Assembly (NCBI GenBank): GCA_029260135.1
Contig: JAJDDV010000051.1
Location: 1-64,000 of the forward strand
Reading direction: 5' to 3'
DNA from: Phycisphaerae bacterium
GTDB lineage: Bacteria; Planctomycetota; Phycisphaerae; UBA1845
Length of the DNA: 64,000 bases
Both the position numbers and the translations under genes were made by a program. Under the pieces are notes generated by a model. It had not been told where the DNA came from. It did no database searches and was given only the letters and a program-made list of their open reading frames with translations. The stretch's first letter is position 1. Each line of letters opens with the position of its first letter. Shown one piece after another: positions 16,372-25,950 of the stretch.

Positions 16372-16774
16372 CGCTTTGAATCTCCCATCCGTGGCCGCGG
16401 GGCTGAAGGCGAAGCGATTCTCCTGTCCCACCGCAGACCGCACCGCGGGTAGCATACGTGCAATCGGTGGGCGGGGATAGACCCCGAAGCGTTTACTGCG
16501 GGCAGAAAGCGGCTGACGCCGCACTTACCGGACGTCTTGGGCTAACTGGCCGCACGGGGCGGGACCGACGATGAAGATGGGGCAAGAAGTGGCTGTCGCC
16601 GCGCCGTGCCCGCGCGCCGGGTGAGGCGCATCCGCGTTCGCGCCGTAACCGCACTGGCGCAAGTGGGGCCTCGCCCACGATCGGGTGTATTCGGTGTTGG
16701 CACCGAGGCGTTGGGGGGTGGCGACGGATCGACAGATGAAGTTGGAACGGTAAGACCGGAGAGGACCCGCGGGA
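16372..16774. other. Divergent intergenic region, nothing recognised
   Basis: It lies between the minus-strand operon at 16371 and the plus-strand HDOD gene at 16775 and must hold promoters for both. No clear -10/-35 pair or coding frame is seen. GAGAGGA occurs shortly before 16775. Confidence 0.4.
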
Positions 16775-17782
16775 ATGGCTTCGACAACCTACGAGAAGAT
16801 CAAGGCTACGTGTGAACTTCCCTCACCTACCGGGGTGGCGTTGCAGATTCTGGAGCTCACGCAGGACGAAAACACCGATGCCGACCAGCTCGCTTCGGTG
16901 GTGGAATCGGACCCGGCGATCTCGGCCCGCCTTCTGAAGCTCGTGAACTCGCCGCTGGCCGGTATGTCTCGGCAGGTGGTATCGGTCCAACGTGCGACGG
17001 CACTTCTGGGTACGCGGACGATCTCGAGTTTGGCGCTGAGCTTCTCACTGGTTTCCAACCACCAGAAGGGACGGTGCATCGGGTTTGATTATGAGCTGTT
17101 CTGGTCGGAGTCACTGGGATGTGCGGTGGCTGCGAGACACTTGGCGAATCGCCTGAAGACCTTCGCTCCGGATGAGGCGTTCACGTGCGGCCTGCTGAGC
17201 CAGATCGGTCGGCTGGCGTTGGCGACGGCCTATCCAGACACCTACGCGAGCATTCTCGATACGTTTGCCGGAGCGGTGGCTGCGGCGTCGGGTGGGGATC
17301 GCCGGCGGATCGGCGATGTCGAGCGTGAAGTACTAGGGATCGATCATGACCTACTTGCGGCCGAGATGATGACGGACTGGCACTTGCCCGCCATCTTCTG
17401 TGAAGCGGTGCGTCGACAGAGTGCGTCTGTTGAGTCGACGGAAGAAGAGGACTCGCGTACGGGACTCGTGGCTCGCGTTTTGCACCTGAGCGGGGCCATC
17501 GCGCTCGTTCTCACGCAGCCGACCATCTACCGCGACACGCTGAGTACCATGACCTGCGTTGCGAATGAACTCGGGATCAGTCCAGGCGTTCACCAAGACA
17601 TGTTCAACGCGATAGGGCAGGAATGGCAGGAAGCGGGCACGATTCTCGCCGTCCGTACGCTTCGGGTGCCGCCGCTGGCTGAGCTTTATTCCCGTGCACA
17701 GGAACGTCGTATCTCCCTCCAAGGCGAGGATCTCGCTTGCGAGCAGACCGTGTGCCGAGAGAATCTCCATGTTCGAGGATAG
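16775..17782 (+). CDS. HDOD-domain signalling protein
   Basis: This 335-residue protein has an HDOD domain over about residues 10-215. Visible family features include LPSPTGVALQILELT, the D-x-x-LASVVESDPAISARLLKLVNS block, the TALLGTRTISSLALS segment and FTCGLLSQIGRLALA. HDOD domains resemble HD hydrolases but usually lack the catalytic metal site and act as protein-interaction modules in two-component and c-di-GMP pathways. The stop lies 14 bases inside the next gene, so the two are translationally coupled. It is probably an output or partner of the c-di-GMP protein that follows. Confidence 0.88.
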   Translation: MASTTYEKIKATCELPSPTGVALQILELTQDENTDADQLASVVESDPAISARLLKLVNSPLAGMSRQVVSVQRATALLGTRTISSLALSFSLVSNHQKGRCIGFDYELFWSESLGCAVAARHLANRLKTFAPDEAFTCGLLSQIGRLALATAYPDTYASILDTFAGAVAAASGGDRRRIGDVEREVLGIDHDLLAAEMMTDWHLPAIFCEAVRRQSASVESTEEEDSRTGLVARVLHLSGAIALVLTQPTIYRDTLSTMTCVANELGISPGVHQDMFNAIGQEWQEAGTILAVRTLRVPPLAELYSRAQERRISLQGEDLACEQTVCRENLHVRG

Positions 17783-20450
17783 TCGCGTCAAGGTCCTGGT
17801 CGTCGACGACGATCCAGCCGCTGTTCGCCTACTCGAAAGACACCTCCGCAATGCCGGTCACGAGGTCTTGACGGCCGAGAACGGCGTTCAGGCGATGCAG
17901 ATCCTGTTTACGGAAGGTCCGCCGGTCGTCATTGCAGATTGGATGATGCCGGAGATGGACGGTCTGGAACTGTGCCGCGCCATCCGCGAGCACGAGGCCA
18001 TTCCGTTCGCCTATGTCGTGATCGTGACGGCCCATCAGACCTCGGATGATCAGCTCGTCGAGGCTTTCAACGCGGGCGCTGACGACTATCTCTGCAAGCC
18101 TGTCAACGTCAAGGAGCTTCTGGCGAGACTTCGTGCCGGGGAACGCATTTTCCAGCTTCAGCGTGCCTTGGACGATCGTCACCGCGAAGCCCATCGATAC
18201 AACGCTCAGATGGAGATCATCAACGGCAAGCTCGAGCATGCGAATGAAGAGCTGAATCGAATGGCGACGACGGACGAGTTGACAGGCCTGTTCAATCGGC
18301 GCGAGGCGCTGGATCGCCTTTCGCAGCTTTGGATGACGTCCGAACGGCATGAACAGCCGATGAGCATCATCTCGCTGGATCTCGATCGGTTCAAGAGCTT
18401 CAACGACGGCTATGGACACGCTGTCGGCGACTCGGTTCTCAAGGAGACTTCGCGTGTTCTCCGTGACGCGGCTCGGCGCGATGATTCCGTTTGTCGTGTG
18501 GGCGGCGAGGAGTTTCTCATTCTCTGTTCGCACACGACGGAATCGGAAGCCGCCGTCGGTGCGGAACGTTTTCGCAGCGTGGTTGAAGAGAACGCCGTCG
18601 AACACGACGACTTGATACTCCGGGTCACCATCAGTCTCGGCGTTGCCGAGCGTACGTCGACCATGGGCAGCTTTGACGATTTACTTCGCGCCGCCGATGA
18701 CGCCCTCTACGCCGCCAAAGACGCAGGTCGGAACGTTGTGAAGCTTGCCGGCGCGCTGGCGGATGTCCCGGACGCCGTGCCCCTCATCCCCTCCGATGCC
18801 ACGGAAGCGGTTGACGGGGGAGAGCCCAATTCAAAGGAAGACCATGCCGGGCGGGTCCTCGTCGCGGACGATGACGAGAGCGCTCGCGTGTTTTGCAGAA
18901 GGTTCCTGGAGCGCAACGGGTATGACGTCCTCGAGGCGGTGGACGGTCTCGATGTGATGGAGAAGGCCCAGAGGCTCGCTCCCGACGTCATCGTCATGGA
19001 TGCCGTCATGCCGCACCTGCACGGTTTGGAGTGTACGCGACGGATCAAAGCCGACCCGGCGACCTGCTCGATTCCGATCATTGTGGCCAGTGCGCGAAGC
19101 GACGCCACGGACATTGTCGCAAGCCTGGAGGCGGGTGCGGACGAGTTCTTGTCCAAGCCATTCAACCCGAGAGAGTTGATCCTGCGGGTCAAGACCATGG
19201 CTCGTTTAAGCCGCGAACTCACGCTCAGCAATGATGTGCGCGGTGAGCAGTCGCGTGCGCTGGGTCTGTTGTTGGAACTGACCCATGACATTGCGGCCGC
19301 CGACACGCTGAACGACGTTCTGGAACACACGATCAATGCAGCCGCGGCGCTGACCTGCAGCCCGAAGGTATCGATTCTCCTGCCCGACCCGCACGGTCGG
19401 GTTCTACACGTCGCCTCGCATCTCGGGATCGACTCCGATGCGGTCGACGCCATCTGCGTTCCTCTGGGAGCGCCGACATCCGGTGAGGTGTACGCTTCAC
19501 GGAATTCCGTGGTCCTGGGAACGGCCGACGAGGTGGCGGAACATGCCGGCGCCGTGGACGGTGTCCTGCTGTCGGGTGTTCCCTGCGCCTCCATCGCCCT
19601 GCGAGCACCGGAATGTGTTGTCGGTGTTCTCAATCTAAGCGGGCGGCAGTCCCAGCGGCCGTTCCGTGACGTCGAGCTGGAATACCTTGACCTCATCGGA
19701 AACATCGCGGCTGCGGCCATTCATGAGAGAGTGACGCGCCGCGCTCGCGATGAAGCTCGCCATTCCGTGGTGATCGCGTTGGCGAGACTGGCGGAGCATC
19801 GTGATTCCGATACTGGGCAACACGTTGAGCGCGTTACGCAGTTCTGCGATCTGTTGGCTCGTCGACTTCGACGCCGCAAGCGGTACGACGCCGTGATCAC
19901 GGAGTCCTTTCTTCAGGACCTTCAGCGGGCGGCGCCGCTCCATGACATTGGCAAAGTCGCGGTGCCGGATCACATTCTCCACAAGCCGGGAAGCCTGACG
20001 CCCGAGGAAACGGCCGTCATGCAAAGCCATGCGTCGGTCGGCGCCAAGACGCTGCACTCGGTCGTCGAACGCATGCCTGACACGACCTTCCTCGCGATGG
20101 CGGAGGATATTGCCAGCTCGCATCATGAGTGGTTCAACGGAGAGGGCTATCCGCAGCGTCTGCGTGCGGATCAGATTCCTCTGGCGGCGCGAATCGCCAC
20201 GCTTGCCGATGTTTATGACGCCATTACGACGAAGCGATGCTATAAGCCCGCGATGACGCACCGACAGGCCTGCGACATCATCTCCGCCTCCGCCGGAAGG
20301 CAATTTGACCCCGACGTTGTCGACGCCTTCCATCAGTGCGCTTCGGAGTTCGAGAGCCTCGCGTCAGATCTTGCCGACGAGACCCCGTCTGTCTCCTTTC
20401 CCAGCCGAGCGGACGCGTCACCGCCCGAAGAGATCCTCTGCATCGAGTAG
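17769..20450 (+). CDS. REC-GGDEF-REC-GAF-HD-GYP cyclic-di-GMP synthase/phosphodiesterase
   Basis: This 893-residue protein has five domains. REC1 spans 7-125 with phospho-acceptor D57 (VIADWMMPEMDG). A short coiled coil leads to a GGDEF domain at about 165-325 with an intact GGEEF at 245-249 and an inhibitory-site RxxD at 236-239. REC2 spans 362-480 with D411. A GAF domain lies at about 500-650. A C-terminal HD-GYP domain follows, with LHDIGK, HHEWFNGEGYP and ATLADVYDA. Both synthesis and degradation motifs look intact. The start overlaps the HDOD gene by 14 bases, with GAGAGA upstream. REC domains indicate phosphorylation control by an unseen kinase. Having both opposing activities plus two receivers in one chain is unusual. 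Confidence 0.93.
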   Translation: MFEDSRVKVLVVDDDPAAVRLLERHLRNAGHEVLTAENGVQAMQILFTEGPPVVIADWMMPEMDGLELCRAIREHEAIPFAYVVIVTAHQTSDDQLVEAFNAGADDYLCKPVNVKELLARLRAGERIFQLQRALDDRHREAHRYNAQMEIINGKLEHANEELNRMATTDELTGLFNRREALDRLSQLWMTSERHEQPMSIISLDLDRFKSFNDGYGHAVGDSVLKETSRVLRDAARRDDSVCRVGGEEFLILCSHTTESEAAVGAERFRSVVEENAVEHDDLILRVTISLGVAERTSTMGSFDDLLRAADDALYAAKDAGRNVVKLAGALADVPDAVPLIPSDATEAVDGGEPNSKEDHAGRVLVADDDESARVFCRRFLERNGYDVLEAVDGLDVMEKAQRLAPDVIVMDAVMPHLHGLECTRRIKADPATCSIPIIVASARSDATDIVASLEAGADEFLSKPFNPRELILRVKTMARLSRELTLSNDVRGEQSRALGLLLELTHDIAAADTLNDVLEHTINAAAALTCSPKVSILLPDPHGRVLHVASHLGIDSDAVDAICVPLGAPTSGEVYASRNSVVLGTADEVAEHAGAVDGVLLSGVPCASIALRAPECVVGVLNLSGRQSQRPFRDVELEYLDLIGNIAAAAIHERVTRRARDEARHSVVIALARLAEHRDSDTGQHVERVTQFCDLLARRLRRRKRYDAVITESFLQDLQRAAPLHDIGKVAVPDHILHKPGSLTPEETAVMQSHASVGAKTLHSVVERMPDTTFLAMAEDIASSHHEWFNGEGYPQRLRADQIPLAARIATLADVYDAITTKRCYKPAMTHRQACDIISASAGRQFDPDVVDAFHQCASEFESLASDLADETPSVSFPSRADASPPEEILCIE

Positions 20451-20926
20451 GCGCTCAGCGACTCCGGTCGCTTCACCCACTCGCTCAGCGTTCAGCGCCT
20501 TCTGCAGGCGCCGGACCTCATTTTGCGTCGGTGCGTCTTGCTGCGTTTGTTTCCCTTCTTCCGGGAGCTGCCCAAGCGGGTTGCCATCCCACGCCGCTGT
20601 TCCCGTTTTCGAGAATCTCCCGATGTGACGTGGGTGGCGCGGCGCGCGGCGCCCGGCGCCTGTCAGACTCGACGCAGTCGCCAGGGATTCTCATTGCACA
20701 ATACGCGCACTTAACGTTAGAGTGCCTTGGTCTGGGCTCAGCGTCCCACGACGACTTGTCGGCGCAAATCACGATCGAAAGTCGTACACCAGGACGCGCC
20801 GAGGCACCTCGTCTCGCTCTCGCGCGGTGCGAGAGATGGTAGCAATATTCGTTCGGGCCGCGATCACGATGGTCGTGTCGCGTCACATCAAAGTCCGAAC
20901 GGTCGTTAGCTTGGGAGGAGCGTCAT
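20451..20926. other. Intergenic region, nothing recognised
   Basis: No coding frame or repeat is supported. The last bases hold a strong Shine-Dalgarno (GGGAGGAG) for the serine protease. TTGCAC at 20694 lacks a good -10 partner. Confidence 0.4.
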
Positions 20927-22777
20927 ATGTTCAAGTCATCTTCACTCCGCATTCTGTTGCCGGTTTTGGCAGCCACTTGCATAGGCTTGGTAGGTGTTCC
21001 GGCCTGGGGGCAGGAGGCCCTGAAGATCGGTGAATCGTATCCCCTCGATGTCGACTCCGGAGGGTGGACGGACGTGGAGGGCGTCAGCACGGGAGCAGGA
21101 CGTGTGTATGAAGTCTCGCACCCCGGCGCCACCTACATCGCGGTTCACTTCAAGAAGTTCCATCTTGCGCCCGGCGACGCGCTGATCGTCTCGGATCCGA
21201 GCGGCGGACAAAGCTATGTCCTCGAGGGCAAGGGCAAGATGGATGCGGGCAGGTTCTGGTCGCAACACGTCAAGGGCGACACGATGGTCATGGAGCTGGT
21301 CAGCGCCGACCAAGACCCCGAGAAGGTTTTTGTGATTGACGAGTACGTGGCTGGATTCGACGACTTCGGTCCGGTGATCGAGCAGATCTGCGGGCCTAAC
21401 GACTTTGAGAATGCGATGTGCCGCTCGGGGACACCGGAATACGACCGGGGTCGTGCGGTCGCGCGCCTGCTCATCCAGGGCATGTACCTCTGCACCGGTT
21501 GGCTCGCATCGGGCAACAGCCATTTCGTTACCAACGAGCACTGCATCACAAACTCGACGGAGGCCCTCAACACCGACTACGAGTTCATGGCCGAGGCGCC
21601 GAGTTGCGGCTCCGGGAACTGTCAGTTGTGCTACCCTGGAACGATCTACTCAGGATCCTCCTTTATTCAGGACAGCCCGGGGCTGGACTACGCGTTGGTG
21701 CAGCTTTCCGGCAATCCGGCCTCCACCTACGGTTTTCTCGAGATCGACAATCGTCAGGCGATCGTCGGAGAACAGGTCTACCTCGTCTCTCACCCATCCG
21801 GACGGGCCAAGGAGTTCGCCTACAACAGCACCGGAGACGTCGGAGGCGTGGGGCGCGTGATCTCGTTGACCGAGCCGACGTGCAGTGGCGCAACACTGGA
21901 GATCGGGTATTGGAATGATACGGAGGGCGGATCTTCCGGATCGCCGGTTTTGGCGGCGTCGAACCACAAGGTCATCGCGCTTCACCACTGCCACAACTAC
22001 TGCGCCTCGGGCGGTTCCCCGAATCGCGGCGTCCCGATCGACCTGATCTGTGCTGAAATCTGCGGATTCTTGGGCTGCACGACGAATGGCGACTGCAACG
22101 ACGGGAACGACTGTACGTCTGACGCGTGCGTGTCGGGAACGTGCGAGTACACGTCTCTTCCGGACGATACCGCTTGCGGCGGTGGCGTGTGCTGTGGCGG
22201 TACGTGCACCGCACCGACATGCTCCAATGATGCTGACTGCGACGACGCAGACGCGTGTACAACAGACACGTGCAGCGGCGCAGGGACGTGTGCGGCAGCC
22301 TGCTCGAACGATCCGATTCAGTGCCCGCCCGGCGAGACATGCGTCAACGGCGTCTGCGAGCCCGAGGTGTGCAACAACAACGGCACGTGCGATCCCGGCG
22401 AAGACTGCAACAACTGCTCGAATGATTGCATCAGCAAGACCAAAGGCAATCCGAGAGGCCACTATTGCTGCGGTGATGGAACGTGCGAGGGCGCCGAGGA
22501 CAGCTCCAACTGCGCGGTCGACTGTGGCGGTCCGCCGGTCTGCGGAGACGGCACCTGTGATGCCGGAGAGGACTCATGCAATTGTGCTGCGGATTGCGGT
22601 CCGCCGGACGCCAGTGAAGTCCCCGGCTCTACCTGCGCCGACGGCCTGGACAACGACTGCGATGGGCTGACCGACGGAGCCGACCCGGACTGCCCCTGCG
22701 GGGCCAAGGGCGACGCCTGTTCAGCGGGTTCCGACTGCTGCTCCGGAAGATGTAAGAGGAACGGAACGTGTCGCTGA
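20927..22777 (+). CDS. Secreted trypsin-like serine protease with Cys-rich tail
   Basis: This 616-residue protein has a signal peptide ending about residue 28 (VPAWGQ). A pre-domain of about 120 residues is followed by a chymotrypsin-fold protease resembling bacterial lysyl-endopeptidase types. The triad is H205 (VTNEHC), D254 (GLDYALV) and S337 (GGSSGSPV). The C-terminal 240 residues are Cys-rich repeats (CNDGNDCTSDAC, CGDGTCDAGEDSCNC) plus a CADGLDNDCDG..D..DPDC motif, all typical of disulfide-stabilised extracellular stalks with acidic calcium-like loops. It is probably exported and processed. GGGAGGAG gives a strong RBS, and a terminator follows at 22834. Confidence 0.9.
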   Translation: MFKSSSLRILLPVLAATCIGLVGVPAWGQEALKIGESYPLDVDSGGWTDVEGVSTGAGRVYEVSHPGATYIAVHFKKFHLAPGDALIVSDPSGGQSYVLEGKGKMDAGRFWSQHVKGDTMVMELVSADQDPEKVFVIDEYVAGFDDFGPVIEQICGPNDFENAMCRSGTPEYDRGRAVARLLIQGMYLCTGWLASGNSHFVTNEHCITNSTEALNTDYEFMAEAPSCGSGNCQLCYPGTIYSGSSFIQDSPGLDYALVQLSGNPASTYGFLEIDNRQAIVGEQVYLVSHPSGRAKEFAYNSTGDVGGVGRVISLTEPTCSGATLEIGYWNDTEGGSSGSPVLAASNHKVIALHHCHNYCASGGSPNRGVPIDLICAEICGFLGCTTNGDCNDGNDCTSDACVSGTCEYTSLPDDTACGGGVCCGGTCTAPTCSNDADCDDADACTTDTCSGAGTCAAACSNDPIQCPPGETCVNGVCEPEVCNNNGTCDPGEDCNNCSNDCISKTKGNPRGHYCCGDGTCEGAEDSSNCAVDCGGPPVCGDGTCDAGEDSCNCAADCGPPDASEVPGSTCADGLDNDCDGLTDGADPDCPCGAKGDACSAGSDCCSGRCKRNGTCR

Positions 22778-22833
22778 TCCTGAGGGCTTGATTCGACGGT
22801 TCATCCTCCTATCGAGGTTTTGACGAGCGTATT

Positions 22834-22869
22834 GGGGCGAGGTCGGCTACGGTTCACCTCGCCCCTTTT
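22834..22869 (+). terminator. Intrinsic terminator after the serine protease
   Basis: GGGGCGAGGT (22834-22843) and ACCTCGCCCC (22856-22865) form a perfect 10-bp stem with a 12-base loop, followed by TTTTC. Confidence 0.85.
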
Positions 22870-23014
22870 CTTGCCGCAGCAAGTCGCCCGTCTCCTTCCT
22901 ATTTGCCGGTTTCCGGCCTTACCGGTAGACTCCGCCTCGTCGCCGGGCCTCTTTTCTTGTCGGGCGAGCCGGCTTCGTGATCGCCAAGCGATAAATCATC
23001 CGGATCAAGGACAC

Positions 23015-23902
23015 ATGAGCAACATGATGGAAGTGGACCTTCGGGTTTCCCGTGGAGCACGCGTACTCGCCGGTGCGTTCGTTCTGCTGGTGGGGACGGG
23101 GTGCGTCGCGCCCTTATCCCTCAACGGTCACGGCGCGTGGGCTCACGACTACGACACGGCCGAGCGTCGCCTGCAGGAATCCGATCGTGACCTGCTCGTT
23201 TTCTATCTGGACGATCGCCCGGGCCGCCGTGACGCATTCGAGAAGGTCCTGAAATCGGCCCCAATCCGGTCGTTGGGAGAACGGTTTGTCTGCTGCACGT
23301 TGATTCGCTCGTACGAGCCGGATCGCCGTTATGTCTCTCAGTACGGTGTGCATCGAGCGCCGGGAGTGATCCGCGTTCATCGCGACGGAACCTATCATTC
23401 GGCGACGGGAATCCGAGCGGCGTTCGATGTTCTGCGCTTTGTCGATGGCGCGACGCCGCCGGGCGCGCACCCCGAGCTCAATCCTCACATTCCGCGCGAA
23501 GCACGGTATGACTGGATGGACTCCATCGAAGACGCAGAGCGCCGTGCGCATCGGACAGCGCGTTCGACGCTCATCGTGTTTTACCGATCCTGGTCGGGCG
23601 ACTGGCGGCAGTTGGAGAAGCTGCTGACACCGCACGAGGTCTTCCGCCGCCTGGCGGGTGTCGTGCATGGGCGAGTGGCTGTGTCGCCATTGCGAAAACA
23701 AATCGAGTCGGCGCGTTTCGGTACTTTGCGACTGCCGGCGTTGGTGCTGGTACAGCCCGATGGCGGGTTCAGCACACTTGAACTCCCTCCGTCCAGCGAA
23801 TCCGTAACGCGGTTCGCCGACGCAGCGTTGCAGCCTGCTCGCAACGGCGGGGATGAGGCGGCTTATGGTGTGGCGAACGGTTCGGCCTCTCCTTCTCCTT
23901 GA
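23015..23902 (+). CDS. Lipoprotein with two degenerate thioredoxin-like domains
   Basis: This 295-residue protein has an N-terminal signal ending in LLVGTGC, with Cys30 the likely lipidation site. Two segments have thioredoxin-like patterns: LLVFYLDDRPGRRDAFEKVL leading to a YGVHRAPGVIRVHRDG turn, and LIVFYRSWSGDWRQLEKLL leading to FGTLRLPALVLVQPDGG. Both keep the beta-strand and cis-Pro-like elements but neither has a CxxC, so redox catalysis is unlikely; a binding or scaffolding role is inferred. The ATG at 23015 has AAGGA four to five bases upstream, and the 65-residue upstream extension is rejected. It is followed 33 bases later by pgsA. Confidence 0.7.
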   Translation: MSNMMEVDLRVSRGARVLAGAFVLLVGTGCVAPLSLNGHGAWAHDYDTAERRLQESDRDLLVFYLDDRPGRRDAFEKVLKSAPIRSLGERFVCCTLIRSYEPDRRYVSQYGVHRAPGVIRVHRDGTYHSATGIRAAFDVLRFVDGATPPGAHPELNPHIPREARYDWMDSIEDAERRAHRTARSTLIVFYRSWSGDWRQLEKLLTPHEVFRRLAGVVHGRVAVSPLRKQIESARFGTLRLPALVLVQPDGGFSTLELPPSSESVTRFADAALQPARNGGDEAAYGVANGSASPSP

Positions 23903-23935
23903 GGTTGTCACGGTCGGCGATGAGTTGATCGAAGC

Positions 23936-24565
23936 ATGACCTGGCTCAACTGGCCAAACCGGATCACGATCGTTCGGATCGTGGCCGTCGTCCCGCTCGT
24001 CATCTGCTTGTTGAACCTCAACTCCGGGTGGGCCCACTGGCGACATGTGGCGCTGGGTCTCGTTGCCGTCATGGCCGCCAGCGACGCCCTGGACGGTTTT
24101 CTGGCGAGACGGCTCCACGAAGAAACGCCGCTGGGGCGTTTTCTCGACCCCGTCGCAGACAAGTTGCTGATCGCCAGCGCGGTGGTCCTTCTGGCCGTCG
24201 AAGCCACCGCGGTCGACGGGTTCAGACTTCCGAGCTGGGTCCCGGTCATCGCCTTGGGGAAAGACATCCTCGTCCTGATCGGATTCTCGCTCGTTTATGC
24301 CACGACGGGCCAGTTCTTCATTCAGCCTCGGATTTGGGGCAAAGCCTGCACGCTGGTACAATTGGTGATGATCTCGTATTGCCTCGTAGCACCGGATTTG
24401 GCCCCGTTCTTGCAGCCACTCTGGCGGGTCCTGTATTGGGTTGCCAGTGGGCTGGCTTTCGTCGCGATCGTTGACTACCTGAGAATCGGCAACCGGTTTG
24501 CCGCCGATTCTGTGAGAAAGGCATCCTCGACCGCCGTCCTGCCCAGCGACAGTGAAATGGACTAG
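23936..24565 (+). CDS. pgsA: CDP-alcohol phosphatidyltransferase, probably phosphatidylglycerophosphate synthase
   Basis: This 209-residue integral membrane protein has five or six helices. The CDP-alcohol phosphotransferase motif D-x2-DG-x2-AR-x8-G-x3-D-x3-D is intact in [19 protein letters not shown] and RFLDPVADK. It starts [11 protein letters not shown], as PgsA proteins do. It should transfer a phosphatidyl group from CDP-diacylglycerol to glycerol 3-phosphate in the inner membrane, the committed step to phosphatidylglycerol. The acceptor specificity cannot be proven by motif alone. It lies in an operon-like run between the lipoprotein (33 bases) and ribBA (38 bases). Confidence 0.87.
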   Translation: MTWLNWPNRITIVRIVAVVPLVICLLNLNSGWAHWRHVALGLVAVMAASDALDGFLARRLHEETPLGRFLDPVADKLLIASAVVLLAVEATAVDGFRLPSWVPVIALGKDILVLIGFSLVYATTGQFFIQPRIWGKACTLVQLVMISYCLVAPDLAPFLQPLWRVLYWVASGLAFVAIVDYLRIGNRFAADSVRKASSTAVLPSDSEMD

Positions 24566-24603
24566 TAACCGCTGCGAGCGGACCCGTGAGGAAACGACCG
24601 GCC

Positions 24604-25851
24604 ATGACACATGCAGCTATTTCTCCGATCGAGCAGGCGTTCGAGGACTTGCGGGACGGCAAGTTCATCATCCTTGTCGACGATGAGGACCGCGAAAACG
24701 AAGGCGACTTGGTCATCGCCGCGCAGCACATCACGCCGGAGGCCATCAACTTCATGCTGACCGCCGGCCGCGGCGTACTCTGCCTCCCCATGACCCAACG
24801 GCGGTGCGAAGAGTTGAACCTCCATCTCCAGACGTCGGACAACACGACGCAGTTCGGTACCGCGTTTACCCTCACGATTGACGCGCACAGTCGGTTCGGT
24901 GTCACAACAGGCGTTTCTTCCTCCGATCGTTCCAAGACGATCGAGGTGGCGTGCGCACCGGATACGCGCCCGACCGATCTTGTCCGACCGGGGCACATCA
25001 GCCCGCTCATGGCGCGTGACGGCGGCGTGCTGGTACGGGCGGGTCAGACCGAAGGCTCGGTAGATCTTTGCCGACTCGCGGGTTTGAAGCCCATGGCGGC
25101 CATCATCGAGATCATGAATCCGGACGGCACCATGGCGCGTCTTCCCGAACTGACAGCGTTGTCCCAGGAACACGGGATCCGGGTCTATACCGTCGCGGAC
25201 ATCATCGAGTATCGCACGCAGCGAGAACATTTTGTCACGCGCGGTGCGACTACGAAAATGCCAACCGAGTTCGGCGACTTCACGCTGATCGAGTATCGCT
25301 CGCCTATTGATCCGGAACCGCACCTGGCGCTGTGCTGCGGCGGCGTGGGTTCGATCGGGCCGGACGGTCGTCCCATTGAACACGATGACGCCGTTTTGCT
25401 CCGGGTCGAATCGGAGTGCATGACCGGTCATGTCTTTCATTCCGAGCGATGTGATTGCGGCAGTCAGCTTCGCAGCGCCATGCAACAGGTCCAGAAACAA
25501 GGCAAAGGCGCCATCGTCTACCTGCGCCAGGAAGGGCGGGGAATCGGCCTTCGCAACAAACTGCGAGCCTACCAGTTACAGGATGAGGGACTCGACACGG
25601 TCGAGGCCAACGTGAAGCTGGGCCTGCCCGTCGACCGGCGAGACTACGGTATTGGCGCACAGATCATTCGCGATCTGGGACTCCGCCGACTGCGCATCCT
25701 TACCAACAATCCCAAGAAGGTGAACCGCCTCGAGGTTTACGGGATTGAGATCATCCAGCAACTCCCGCTGGAGATCGAACCGGGGCAGCACAACCGCTTC
25801 TACCTCAAGACCAAGAAGGACAAGCTCGGACACACGCTCGACGAAGTGTAG
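24604..25851 (+). CDS. ribBA: Bifunctional DHBP synthase / GTP cyclohydrolase II
   Basis: This 415-residue fusion enzyme feeds both branches of riboflavin synthesis. The N-terminal DHBP synthase domain (about 1-205) has the metal-binding acidic motif [12 protein letters not shown] and [16 protein letters not shown]. The C-terminal GTP cyclohydrolase II domain (about 210-410) has the zinc Cys motif [10 protein letters not shown] and [13 protein letters not shown]. Length is normal for RibBA. The ATG at 24604 has AGGAA about ten bases upstream; an in-frame GTG at 24586 would add six residues. No FMN riboswitch is apparent in the 38 bases after pgsA. Confidence 0.96.
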   Translation: MTHAAISPIEQAFEDLRDGKFIILVDDEDRENEGDLVIAAQHITPEAINFMLTAGRGVLCLPMTQRRCEELNLHLQTSDNTTQFGTAFTLTIDAHSRFGVTTGVSSSDRSKTIEVACAPDTRPTDLVRPGHISPLMARDGGVLVRAGQTEGSVDLCRLAGLKPMAAIIEIMNPDGTMARLPELTALSQEHGIRVYTVADIIEYRTQREHFVTRGATTKMPTEFGDFTLIEYRSPIDPEPHLALCCGGVGSIGPDGRPIEHDDAVLLRVESECMTGHVFHSERCDCGSQLRSAMQQVQKQGKGAIVYLRQEGRGIGLRNKLRAYQLQDEGLDTVEANVKLGLPVDRRDYGIGAQIIRDLGLRRLRILTNNPKKVNRLEVYGIEIIQQLPLEIEPGQHNRFYLKTKKDKLGHTLDEV

Positions 25852-25950
25852 ACAAGACGGCGTCCACCAAGAAGGACAGGCGGACGGGCGACCGCGACCG
25901 GCGAACATGGCCGGCGGCGCGCTGTGGCGGGCGTCGGCATTGGCTGACGC

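Noticed and set aside
24566-24603. FMN riboswitch upstream of ribBA
   Set aside because: The gap to pgsA is only 38 bases, too short for the roughly 140-base element, and no conserved stems are visible.
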